Below, piece after piece: positions 56,786-64,000 of a stretch of 64,000 bases of DNA. The first letter of the stretch is position 1. Every line of letters starts with the position of its first letter. The DNA lies in contig JADCJE010000008.1 in the NCBI GenBank assembly GCA_020247305.1, positions 18,807 through 82,806 of the forward strand, read 5' to 3'. Both the position numbers and the translations under genes were made by a program. Source of the DNA: Phycisphaerales bacterium. Its GTDB lineage: Bacteria > Planctomycetota > UBA1135 > UBA2386. Below the pieces are notes generated by a model that did no database searches, had not been told where the DNA came from, and was given only the letters and a program-made list of their open reading frames with translations.

Positions 56786-59130
56786 CGGCCGACCTCCGCC
56801 AGGAAACGCCGGCGCAGGGCCGGGTCCTGCTCGACTGCCGCGAGGAAGTCGACGACCAGCTGGCCGGCGGCCTCGCCGCCGTGGACCGCGTCCTGCACCC
56901 AGTACACGACGGCGCAGAAGCACATCTGCACGCCCTCGTCGCCGAGCGGCGGCAGGTAGCCGGCGAACCAGGCGTTGTTCTCGCCGCCGCGGCCGACCTC
57001 GGCGGTGCCGGTCTTGCCGCAGACGCCGAGTTCGTCGAGGCGGCGCAGCCGCCGCGCCGTGCCGTTCTGCACGCATGCGCGCAGTCCGCGCTCGACCAGG
57101 GCTACCTCGCCCACGACGTCGTCGAGCGGCACGCGCGGTCGCGCGCCGGGCGTCACCCCGAGCGTCGGCAGCCAGCCGGTGGCGAAGCCGGCATAGGCGC
57201 GGGCGACGTGCAGCGGCGAGGCCTGCAGGCCGTAGCCGACCGCACGCTGCGGCAGCGCCGTGCGCTCGACGTCGCGGACCGGCGCCGGCGCCGGGATGCC
57301 GGCGACCGCCGGCTGCCAGCAGGCGACGTACGGATCGCCAGCCGCCGCCGGCGCGAGGCCGAAGCGCCGCAGCGCGCGCGCCACGCCGTCTTCGCCAAGG
57401 CCGATGCCGGACTGGTAGTAGAAGGAGTTGCACGACTCGGCCAGCGCCTCGACCGGGTCCTTGCCGCCGTCCCAGTGCGCATGCCCGCCACAGTTGCGGC
57501 CGTTGCAAGCCTCGAAGCCAGCCAACGGCCGGTGCGTCCACCCCATCGCCTCGGCCTTCAACTGCTCGACCAGCACGAACGGCTTGGCGAGCGAGCCGAC
57601 CGAGCCGTTGCCGATCCACTCGATGCCGGCGAGGTTGCGCGCCCAAGGCGTGCTGACCGGCGCGCCGGCGTAGGCGAGCACGTCGCCCGTGCGCGCGTCG
57701 ACGACGACCAGGGCCGCCTCGGTGCGAACGCGATCCAGGGCGTCGCCGAACGCCTGCCGGCGGTGCGCCGTGCGCGCCGCGGACTCGGCGACGCGCTGCA
57801 GCGACAGGTCGAACGTCAGCCGCACGTCGCCGCCGGCCTCGACCTGGAGGTGTTCCAGCAACTGCTGCTCGCGGCGGCGGCTGTCGTGCGCCGCGAAGCG
57901 CACGCCGAGCCGCCCGGTCAGCGTGCCGTTGAATTCGCGTTCGATGCCCGAGAGGCCGCGCCGCTCGCGCAGCAGGGCCTCGCGCTTGTAGTGGTCGACC
58001 GACGCCTGGACGAGGCGCTCGCGGCCGCCATCGGCGTCGAGTTCGGCCGGCAACTCGACGTCGTGAAGCCAATCGTCGGGCAGGCGCGCGTCGACGAGCG
58101 TGTCGAGCCACTCCTTGCTCGGCACGGTGCGGTCGATGCGATCGACGACGCCGAGCAGGGCGGCGAGGGCCGAGTCCTCCGCCACTTCCTGGCGGCGCAC
58201 CAACGTCGGTTGCACGTCGATGCCCGCTTGGCTGCGGGCTTCGACGCGCAGCTCGGCGGCGAGGTCGAACGGCACGTGCGTCGCGAACACCACGCGCACG
58301 TCCTCGACCTTGCTGCCCTGCTTCTCGACGGTCGTCGTCGGATCGTCCGGGTCGGGCGCCTCCCACCGGACGCGCTCGCCGGCGAGGCTGCGCGGCCGCA
58401 GAGCTTCCAGGGTCGCGATCAGGCCGCTGCGCTCCTCGTCCCCGAGCGCTCGGCCCGGCGGCGTCGCCGCCGACCGCAGCAGGCGTGCATCGAGTTCGCG
58501 CAGCTCCCGCCAGAGCCGGTCGAAGCGGGCGAGCACGTCCGCCCGCGGCATGGCGAGCACGTCGCCGACGCAGCGGCCGTCGTCGGCCAGCGCCGCCTGA
58601 CGCAGGGCCGTGAACACACGCTCACGGGTCTGGCCGGAGCAATGCGCGAGCACGGTCGCGCTGGCCGAGGCGAGCTCGCTCGCCAGTTGCCGCGGCAGCA
58701 CGCGGGGACGCAGCACCGCGGCCGGCATCGCCAGCAGGTCGCGCACGGCGCCCTCGGGGCCCAGCGCGCCGTCGCCGTAGTCGTAGACCTTGCCGGCGTG
58801 CTGCGGCAGGCAACCCGCCCAGCGGGTCGCCCCGTGCACCGCCGCGCCGACCGGATGGCGCAGGCGGAAGCGCGCGTACAGCAGCGTCAATTCGGTGGTC
58901 GCTTCGTCGACGGCCAGCAGCGCGCCGGTGCGGTCGAAGATCGCGCCGCGGCGCGCCGGCACCGAGTGGAAGGCCCAGCGGTTCTCGGCGCTGCGGCGCG
59001 ACCACGTGGCGTGGTCGGTGACCATCACCGACCACAGGTGCGCGCCGACGGCGACGAACCCCGCCGCGAAGACCGCGGCGAGCGCGCCGATGCGCGTGCG
59101 CGTCGGCGTGGCGTTCGCGCCCTGGCTCAC
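56782..59130 (-). CDS. mrdA: Penicillin-binding protein 2 (class B transpeptidase)
   Basis: 782 aa from GTG 59130, longer than typical PBP2 (~630). One N-terminal helix (IGALAAVFAAGFVAVGAHLW), the class B start ENRWAFHSVPARRGAIFDR, then an enlarged pedestal region with unfamiliar helices (~90-330), and the transpeptidase domain with SLAK (Ser ~512), SCN (~565) and KTGT (~705), all intact. GIEREFNGTLTGRLG is the PBP2 signature before the catalytic domain. It crosslinks peptidoglycan with RodA. Start overlaps mreD's stop (GTGA). A functional peptidoglycan transpeptidase in a planctomycete-like genome is notable. Confidence 0.93.
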   Translation of the reverse strand: MSQGANATPTRTRIGALAAVFAAGFVAVGAHLWSVMVTDHATWSRRSAENRWAFHSVPARRGAIFDRTGALLAVDEATTELTLLYARFRLRHPVGAAVHGATRWAGCLPQHAGKVYDYGDGALGPEGAVRDLLAMPAAVLRPRVLPRQLASELASASATVLAHCSGQTRERVFTALRQAALADDGRCVGDVLAMPRADVLARFDRLWRELRELDARLLRSAATPPGRALGDEERSGLIATLEALRPRSLAGERVRWEAPDPDDPTTTVEKQGSKVEDVRVVFATHVPFDLAAELRVEARSQAGIDVQPTLVRRQEVAEDSALAALLGVVDRIDRTVPSKEWLDTLVDARLPDDWLHDVELPAELDADGGRERLVQASVDHYKREALLRERRGLSGIEREFNGTLTGRLGVRFAAHDSRRREQQLLEHLQVEAGGDVRLTFDLSLQRVAESAARTAHRRQAFGDALDRVRTEAALVVVDARTGDVLAYAGAPVSTPWARNLAGIEWIGNGSVGSLAKPFVLVEQLKAEAMGWTHRPLAGFEACNGRNCGGHAHWDGGKDPVEALAESCNSFYYQSGIGLGEDGVARALRRFGLAPAAAGDPYVACWQPAVAGIPAPAPVRDVERTALPQRAVGYGLQASPLHVARAYAGFATGWLPTLGVTPGARPRVPLDDVVGEVALVERGLRACVQNGTARRLRRLDELGVCGKTGTAEVGRGGENNAWFAGYLPPLGDEGVQMCFCAVVYWVQDAVHGGEAAGQLVVDFLAAVEQDPALRRRFLAEVGR

Positions 59131-59606
59131 GCGACCTCCACGAAGCCGCGGCACGGGGGCACGCGGCGCGCCACCGCGAGCAGCGGCGGCGCCAGGACGG
59201 CCGTCCACAGCACCACGAGGCCATCGGCCTGAGCGCTCGCCGACGGCTGCGCGAACCATGCGCCAAACCAATCGGCGAGGCGCGGCACGGCGAAGGCCAC
59301 CGCCGCAGCGGCGAACGCCAGATGCAGCCAGCGTTGCCCATGCAGCACCAGCCGCAACGGCAGCAACAAGGCAACCGGCACGCCGAGCACCAGCACCTGC
59401 AGGGCCAGCGAAGCATCGTCGACGAGCGCCCGCCCCAGGGCGGCACCGAGCAGCAGCCAGGGCAGCGCCGTGCGTTCGGCGAAGAACGCGAGGAACAGGC
59501 ACCACAGCACGCCCATGTCGAAGGCCGGCAGGCCGCACTCGCGCCACATTCCGGCCAACAAGTAGGCCTGCGGCGCCAACAGGAACCACGCCAGCCAGCG
59601 CTTCAT
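59127..59606 (-). CDS. mreD: MreD-like rod-shape membrane protein
   Basis: 159 aa, about five hydrophobic segments (WLAWFLLAPQAYLLAG, VLWCLFLAFFAE, LALQVLVLGVPVALLLPLRL, HLAFAAAAVAFAVPRL, LVVLWTAVLAPPLLAVA). Sequence is poorly conserved in this family; size, topology and exact place between mreC and pbp2 support the call. MreD links MreC to the elongation complex. Overlaps of ATGA with mreC and GTGA with pbp2. Confidence 0.8.
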   Translation of the reverse strand: MKRWLAWFLLAPQAYLLAGMWRECGLPAFDMGVLWCLFLAFFAERTALPWLLLGAALGRALVDDASLALQVLVLGVPVALLLPLRLVLHGQRWLHLAFAAAAVAFAVPRLADWFGAWFAQPSASAQADGLVVLWTAVLAPPLLAVARRVPPCRGFVEVA

Positions 59607-60955
59607 GGCCGGCGTTCCCCCGTGCACCAGCGCACCGTCGCGGCGCCTTGCAGCGGCGGCAGCGCGACGATCAGTTGGTTGAGATCCTGCGAATCGGCTT
59701 CGCAACGCCCGATCCACAAGCCCGCCGGGCAGTGCGCGCCGTTCGAACCGGTGAACAACTCGCCGACCGCGGGCAGCGGCGCCGCCATGACGTCGCCGAG
59801 CCGACGCAGCCAGACCCGCTCGCCGACGGCGCGCACGACGACGGCGCGCAGCTCGACCGGCGGCACGCCGACGCCGTCCGGGGCGAGCAGCAGGACCCAA
59901 GGCAGCCGCGTCGCGGCGAAGCCGGTCACGAGGCCCGACCCGAAGGCGAGGGGGCGGACGACGCCGAGCAGCGCGCCATCGCGGGCGACGGCGGCGCCAT
60001 CGGCGACCTCGCCGTCGGCGACCAGCAGGAAGCGCCCCGCCGCCATGCCCGGCATTTCGCGCACGGTCGCCGTCGCGAACGCGGCCGCGACCGGCGGTTC
60101 GACCGGCGCGCCGGCGACGTCGCGCCGCCACGCCACGACGTGGCTCAGCGATGGCGCCGATGGTTCGGGCACGACGAAGACGCCGAGCGTCAGCGCCTCG
60201 TCGTCGTCGGTCCGCGCGTACCCCCAGATGCGGGTCGTGCCCAGGCGCAGGCCGCCGGGAACGTGGGACCCCGAACCGACCACGGCGCGCGTCCAAACGG
60301 GCAACAGCGCCCGCTCCATGCGTGCCGCCGCGTATGGATCGTCCCAGAGGTCGACGCGCACCGGCGCCGGATCGGCCGCGGCCGCAGGCCGTACGACGAC
60401 GCGCAGGCGCGCGTCCGGTCCCACCTCCACTTCCGCGTGCATCGGCGCTGCCAGCGGATGATTCGGCAGCAGCACGCGCGCGAGGTCGCCGGGGACGTCG
60501 TCCGCCGCACCCGGACCGCCGGGCTGCGCGAGGTAGCCGACGAAGCAGTCCCCCTGGGTCACGAACGGCAGGCTGTCGCCGAGTTCCGCGTAGGTGCGAT
60601 CGAGGCGCAACTCGCATGGTGCGCCGCCGCCGCCGCCGCGGCCGCCGACGCCGAACACGCGGCAGCGCACCGGGCCGTGGCGCAAGGCGAGCTCGGCCGG
60701 CGCGCCGCCGACGTGGTGCGCCGCGACACGCCGCAGCACGTCCGACGAACGCGCGACCCGTTCCGCGCCGACCGCCGCCGGCGCGGCGCCGACCGGCTCA
60801 CCCGCGAGTCCGGCTGCCGCGCGGCTGACGCGGGCGACGGCGCCGAGCAACGCGCGCTCGACCGGCTGGAAGACGGCGGGCAAGGTCAGGGCGCACAGCG
60901 CGACGAGCAGCGCGCCGTACAACCCGACGGGGAACGCGGATGACTTCTTCGCCAT
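59603..60955 (-). CDS. mreC: MreC-like cell-shape protein (divergent)
   Basis: 450 aa, larger than most MreC (~280-370). One N-terminal helix (VGLYGALLVALCALTLPAVF) and no lengthy classical coiled coil after it, then a beta-rich region in which only traces of the MreC double barrel can be seen, such as GDCFVGYLAQ, GALLGVVRPLAFGSGLVTGF and GELFTGSNG. Position between mreB and mreD is the main evidence. MreC would link MreB filaments to PBP2 from the periplasmic side. Hypervariable loops rich in Gly and Pro may explain the length. Confidence 0.72.
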   Translation of the reverse strand: MAKKSSAFPVGLYGALLVALCALTLPAVFQPVERALLGAVARVSRAAAGLAGEPVGAAPAAVGAERVARSSDVLRRVAAHHVGGAPAELALRHGPVRCRVFGVGGRGGGGGAPCELRLDRTYAELGDSLPFVTQGDCFVGYLAQPGGPGAADDVPGDLARVLLPNHPLAAPMHAEVEVGPDARLRVVVRPAAAADPAPVRVDLWDDPYAAARMERALLPVWTRAVVGSGSHVPGGLRLGTTRIWGYARTDDDEALTLGVFVVPEPSAPSLSHVVAWRRDVAGAPVEPPVAAAFATATVREMPGMAAGRFLLVADGEVADGAAVARDGALLGVVRPLAFGSGLVTGFAATRLPWVLLLAPDGVGVPPVELRAVVVRAVGERVWLRRLGDVMAAPLPAVGELFTGSNGAHCPAGLWIGRCEADSQDLNQLIVALPPLQGAATVRWCTGERRP

Positions 60956-61024
60956 GGCGCGAACGTCGCGAACGCGGCGGGCGCAGCGCCCGCGCTGGGC
61001 CGCCGCGCCGACGGACGGAGACGA

Positions 61025-62083
61025 TCAGGCGAGGTCTTCGCCGCCTTCGAGGAACTGCGAGTACAGCTCCAGGTTCTCCAGGAAGATGCCCGTGCCGCGC
61101 GCGACGGCCTCGAGCGGTCGCTCTGCCACGCGGACGTCGAGGTCGGTCTCGCGCGAGATCAGCTCGGGCAGACCGCGCAGCAGCGAGCCGCCGCCGCACA
61201 GCGTGATGCCCGAGTCGACGAGGTCGGCGGCAAGTTCCGGCGGCGTGCGCTCCAACACGAGCTTGATCGCGCCGATGACCTTGCGCACCGGCTCCTGCAG
61301 CGCCTCGCGCACGTCCGCGGAGGTGATCACCGCGCGCCGGGGCAGGTTGACGAGGCTGTCGCGGCCGCGCACCTCGACCTCGATCTCTTCCTCCATCGGG
61401 ATGCAGCTGCCGGCCGCGATCTTCAGGCGTTCGGCGGTGATCTCGCCGATCAGCAGGTTGTACTTGTTGCGGATGTACTGGGTGATCGCGTCGTTGAAGT
61501 CGTCGCCGGCGACGCGCAGGCACTCCGCCATCACGACGTTGGCCAGGGAGATGACGGCGACCTCGCTGGTGCCGCCGCCGATGTCGACGATCATCGATCC
61601 GCGCGGTTCGTGCACGGGCAGGCCGGCGCCGATCGCTGCGGCCGTCGGCTCGTCGACCAGGAACACGCGGCGCGCGCCGGCGCGCTCGGCGCTGCCGATG
61701 ACGGCGCGCTTCTCGACCATGGTGATGCCCCACGGCACGGCGATGACGAGGCGCGGCTTGACCCACCGCCGCCCGCCGCACGCCTTCGTGATGAAGTAGC
61801 GCAGCATCTTCTCGGTGATCTCGAAGTCGGCGATGACGCCGCTCTTCATCGGCCGGATCGCCTGGATGCCGGGCGGCGTGCGACCGAGGTACTCGAGCGC
61901 CGCATCACCGACGGCCATGCCGTCGAGCAGGACCTCGCTCGAACCCTTGCGCACGGCGACGACCGACGGCTCGTCGAGCACGATCCCCTTGTCGCGAACG
62001 AACACCAACGTGTTCGCGGTGCCGAGGTCGATGCCCAGATCGACCGAGAAGCCGCGCAACATCCATTCGACCGGTTTCAACAT
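61025..62083 (-). CDS. mreB: Rod shape-determining actin homologue MreB
   Basis: 352 aa, normal length. Phosphate 1 motif DLGIDLGTANTLVFVRDKGI, connect region, phosphate 2 SMIVDIGGGTSEVAVIS, adenosine motif TLCGGGSLLRGLPELI, plus ERAGARRVFLVDEPTAAAIGAGLPV. It polymerises on the inner membrane and directs side-wall synthesis. Amphipathic N-terminal residues (PVEWMLRGF) could bind the membrane. First gene of the mreBCD-pbp2-rodA operon; a 69-bp gap precedes mreC. Confidence 0.97.
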   Translation of the reverse strand: MLKPVEWMLRGFSVDLGIDLGTANTLVFVRDKGIVLDEPSVVAVRKGSSEVLLDGMAVGDAALEYLGRTPPGIQAIRPMKSGVIADFEITEKMLRYFITKACGGRRWVKPRLVIAVPWGITMVEKRAVIGSAERAGARRVFLVDEPTAAAIGAGLPVHEPRGSMIVDIGGGTSEVAVISLANVVMAECLRVAGDDFNDAITQYIRNKYNLLIGEITAERLKIAAGSCIPMEEEIEVEVRGRDSLVNLPRRAVITSADVREALQEPVRKVIGAIKLVLERTPPELAADLVDSGITLCGGGSLLRGLPELISRETDLDVRVAERPLEAVARGTGIFLENLELYSQFLEGGEDLA

Positions 62084-62100
62084 GGAACGCCCTGTGAACA

Positions 62101-62123
62101 GCCCCGCTTGCTCGGTGCGGGGC
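62101..62123 (-). promoter_or_regulatory. Hairpin in the mreB 5' leader
   Basis: On the minus strand GCCCCGC and GCGGGGC pair perfectly around a 9-nt loop, ending 17 nt before the mreB ATG. If the promoter at 62172-62199 is right, this stem lies in a ~80-nt leader and could influence translation. A weak AGGG lies between stem and start. Confidence 0.4.
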
Positions 62124-62171
62124 GACCGTGACCAGCAGACATGCGCCGGAGACCAAGCCGACGCGTGCGTG

Positions 62172-62199
62172 ACGGTAGCAGGCCAGTCTCCGGTCGCAA
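62172..62199 (-). promoter_or_regulatory. Candidate mreB promoter (TTGCGA-N16-TACCGT)
   Basis: Minus strand -35 at 62194-62199 and -10 at 62172-62177 with a 16-bp spacer. Unlike most operon heads in this window, it leaves a leader of roughly 80 nt. Confidence 0.45.
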
Positions 62200-62314
62200 C
62201 GGATCTTCCGCAGTTCGCAACGACTTCACGGCGGCGCCATCGCGCGCCCCGGCGCGGCCGCGCGCGGACCGCCGCCGATCGCGCCCGAAGCCGACGCGCG
62301 GCCTGGAAACACAG

Positions 62315-62345
62315 CGACCCGCAGCGACGGGGTCGCAGCGGGTCG
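62315..62345. terminator. Strong hairpin between the small membrane-protein gene and mreB
   Basis: CGACCCGC (62315-62322) pairs with GCGGGTCG (62338-62345), then an A-A mismatch, then GCGAC/GTCGC (62324-62328, 62332-62336) closing a GGG loop. No T-run follows on either strand. A transcription stop for the upstream minus-strand genes is possible; nothing else is recognisable in the 324-bp gap 62084-62407 besides the mreB promoter and leader. Confidence 0.3.
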
Positions 62346-62407
62346 TGTCGCGGCGCCGCACGGTGCGCGGCGCGGGCATTCGGCGGACGCGCCGATTCAG
62401 GCGATCG

Positions 62408-62560
62408 TCACGTGTACGCGTTCGTGGCGAACACGACGAGCGTGATCGCGAGCGCCAGCAGGAACGAGGTCGTCAGGATGATGCCCTCGTCGATGCCGAG
62501 GCCCGGCTTGCCGACCGCTTCAACGGCGGCTTCGCTCGCAGGGGCTGCTTTCTTGGCCAT
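62408..62560 (-). CDS. 50-residue single-pass membrane protein
   Basis: ATG 62558-62560 to TGA 62408-62410 encodes MAKKAAPASEAAVEAVGKPG, then GLGIDEGIILTTSFLLALAI and TLVVFATNAYT: a Lys/Ala N-terminus and one hydrophobic helix (~26-46). GGAG sits 9 nt before the ATG, a well-spaced ribosome-binding site. It follows the coiled-coil gene by 47 bp on the same strand, so it is co-transcribed. No family recognised. Confidence 0.65.
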   Translation of the reverse strand: MAKKAAPASEAAVEAVGKPGLGIDEGIILTTSFLLALAITLVVFATNAYT

Positions 62561-62607
62561 GGGAATGTGCTCCGGTTGGGATGGGATCGCGGGGGAACGC
62601 CGTCAGT

Positions 62608-63474
62608 TCACGGCGTCTTCGTCGCGGCCTTGTCACCCTCGCGGATCGCGCCGCCCTTCAGCAGGCCGACCTTGCAGAGGATGGCGTTCGCCGAAGCCTC
62701 GTAGCGCTCCGGGTAGGCCTCGCCCTTGTAGCCCGAGGCGTCGTAGATCGCGAAGCCCCACTTGGCGCGCTCGATCTCGGCCTTGATGTCGACATTGCCC
62801 GGGTTGTCGGTGATCTGGATCGTCACCAGGTTGCCTGCGGCCGTCGTGACCAAGCCCGAGAGGTTCGGGGCGGCCATCGAACGCAGGAAGCCGTTGGCCT
62901 CGGCGACCTTGACCAGCAGCGACAGCTGGCTCTTCTCGGTCTCCAGCGACTTGATCGAGCCGTCGCGCGTGTCGACCGTCGACTTCAGGCCGGCGATCTC
63001 GTTCTTGAGGCCGCGGTTCTCGGCCTCGGCGGCGTCCTTCGCCCGCACGGCGTCGTCCTTCACCTTCTGGTCGGCGATCGCCATGTCGTAGGCAGCCTTC
63101 GACTGGCTGAACGCGGACTTCATCTCGGTGTTGGCGGCTTCGGCGGCGGCGAGCAGCTTCTTGACGTCGCCCTCCATCGTCGCCAGCTGCTGGCTCAGGC
63201 GCTTGTTCTCGTCCTCGAGCAGCGAGTTGGCGCGCTTGGACTCGCCGAGCTGCGTTTCGTTCGCCGTCTTGGCGTTCTCGAAGGTGTTGCGCTCGCTCTC
63301 GAGACGCTTGCTCTCCGCCGTCAGCTTGGTGACGTCGTCGTCGTGGGCCTTCTTCTCGGCCTCGAACTTCGACTTCCAGTTGTGCTGCTTCTGCAAGTGC
63401 GTGCCGGAGACGACGACGAAGCCGCCGGCGAGCAGGAGATTCAGGACGATGAAGACGCGGCCGATGGGACTCAT
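62608..63474 (-). CDS. Membrane-anchored coiled-coil protein
   Basis: 288 aa. An N-terminal helix (GRVFIVLNLLLAGGFVVVSG) is followed by a long coiled coil (~30-190; e.g. KLTAESKRLESERNTFENAK) and a small C-terminal domain (NLVTIQITDNPGNVDIKAEI; YERYEASANAILCKVG in part). Lys and Asn are unusually frequent for this GC-rich genome. AGGAG lies 13 nt before the ATG. The layout recalls envelope-spanning or MreB-associated scaffold proteins; with mreB next door a role in cell shape is a guess. Confidence 0.7.
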   Translation of the reverse strand: MSPIGRVFIVLNLLLAGGFVVVSGTHLQKQHNWKSKFEAEKKAHDDDVTKLTAESKRLESERNTFENAKTANETQLGESKRANSLLEDENKRLSQQLATMEGDVKKLLAAAEAANTEMKSAFSQSKAAYDMAIADQKVKDDAVRAKDAAEAENRGLKNEIAGLKSTVDTRDGSIKSLETEKSQLSLLVKVAEANGFLRSMAAPNLSGLVTTAAGNLVTIQITDNPGNVDIKAEIERAKWGFAIYDASGYKGEAYPERYEASANAILCKVGLLKGGAIREGDKAATKTP

Positions 63475-63763
63475 GATGACCAGGTAACTCCTGACGGTCG
63501 GTCTGCGCTCAGGGTTCGCCGGGCGAGCCAGCGCGCAGTTCGGATGCCCGGAGGGATGGGCGGTTCTGAGGGGGAAGGTGTGGGACGAACGAGTGCCGGA
63601 GCGCGTTGACGCGGCCCGGGGAGAGGCGCGTGCACGCTACACCCCGCAGCGAGAGGGGCCTTAGGGCGGGGCGAATCCTAGCCCCATGCCATGGACCGTC
63701 AAGAACGAGTTGTGCACCCAAGTCCGGCGGGCACCGGAGGGAGCCTCTCCCCCGCCCGGCCGG

Positions 63764-64000
63764 TCAGATGGCGACGGGCAGGCGACGGCGGCGGCCGGCG
63801 ACCAGCAGGGCGACGAGGCCGAACGCGGCGAGCGGCCCGGTGGCGGCGCGCAGGCCGGCGAGCGGCGGCGGCGCGCCAGGGCCCAGGGGCACGCTCGCGC
63901 GCAGCGTGCGCGCCGCCGGCTGCGGCGCAGGCGCCAGCGGCAGCTCCGCCAGCACGCGCCCGTCGCGCCCCACCACCGCGCTCCAGCCGTCCTGCGTGCA
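63764..64000 (-). CDS. lnt: Probable apolipoprotein N-acyltransferase, C-terminal end only
   Basis: The frame enters from beyond the window edge and ends at 63764. The 78 residues visible begin with CTQDGWSAVVGRDGRVLAEL, match the end of the nitrilase-type domain of Lnt (GxSAVxxxDGRVLAxLPL), then have a Leu/Ala-rich final helix (GPLAAFGLVALLVAG) and a basic tail, as Lnt has a last membrane helix. Lnt adds the third acyl chain to lipoproteins, which fits the Lol genes and lipoprotein elsewhere in the window. Only the tail is seen, so another nitrilase-membrane fusion is possible. The 289-bp gap 63475-63763 shows no gene. Confidence 0.6.
   Translation of the reverse strand, partial: CTQDGWSAVVGRDGRVLAELPLAPAPQPAARTLRASVPLGPGAPPPLAGLRAATGPLAAFGLVALLVAGRRRRLPVAI

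Noticed and set aside
62077..62379. 100-codon minus-strand frame upstream of mreB
   Set aside because: Arg-rich without motifs, contains the mreB promoter, leader hairpin and a strong stem-loop; better explained as regulatory DNA.

Overview
The window is 64 kb of very GC-rich bacterial DNA (roughly 70 % or more by eye) carrying about 45 tightly packed genes, no rRNA or tRNA, no CRISPR array and no prophage. The gene content points to a diderm member of the Planctomycetota from a high-GC lineage. The evidence is an FHA-Ser/Thr kinase, a lamin-tail/metallo-beta-lactamase secreted protein, a long MoxR/DUF58/von Willebrand cluster with PQQ-propeller and squalene-cyclase-like proteins, LPS and lipoprotein trafficking genes (lpxB, a Lol-type ABC set, a probable lnt), and a complete mreBCD-pbp2-rodA operon. 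This assignment is inference from family content, not from a marker-gene search.

Layout. 1-3.8 kb: 3' end of a sialate O-acetylesterase-like gene, an FHA-kinase, and a DUF167 (yggU) gene split by a 164-bp palindromic element. 3.8-9 kb: dinB-like polymerase, MATE exporter, a lipoprotein and a secreted protein. 9.1-16 kb: trkA diverging from a translationally coupled operon (trpG/pabA-like, ABC ATPase, permease, lpxB, UbiD-family decarboxylase). 16-23.5 kb: a small secreted protein, lysS with a Lol-type permease-ATPase-permease set, and an M28 peptidase. 23.5-34 kb: NfeD-floA-membrane protein operon, a thioredoxin-like/toroid protein, an S46 dipeptidyl peptidase, and an MBL/lamin-tail protein coupled to hpt. 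34-36.7 kb: uracil PRTase-like gene, enolase, FtsB-like protein. 36.8-55.6 kb: an eight-gene MoxR/DUF58/VWA/PQQ/toroid/DUF4175-like/Gln-rich cluster. 55.6-62.1 kb: rodA, pbp2, mreD, mreC, mreB on the minus strand. 62.4-64 kb: two small membrane proteins and the 3' end of a probable lnt.

How it works together: much of the window builds or maintains the envelope (lipid A, lipoprotein sorting and acylation, rod elongation machinery, flotillin domains, secreted peptidases). Inside operons, start and stop codons overlap (ATGA, GTGA, TGATG), indicating translational coupling. At operon heads a -10-like hexamer often lies only 6-13 nt before the start codon, suggesting leaderless or very short-leader mRNAs.

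The most striking observation is the 164-bp element at 3357-3520. It has perfect 19-bp terminal inverted repeats, and removing it exactly recreates an intact 100-residue DUF167 protein whose GTG start overlaps the stop codon of the upstream kinase gene.
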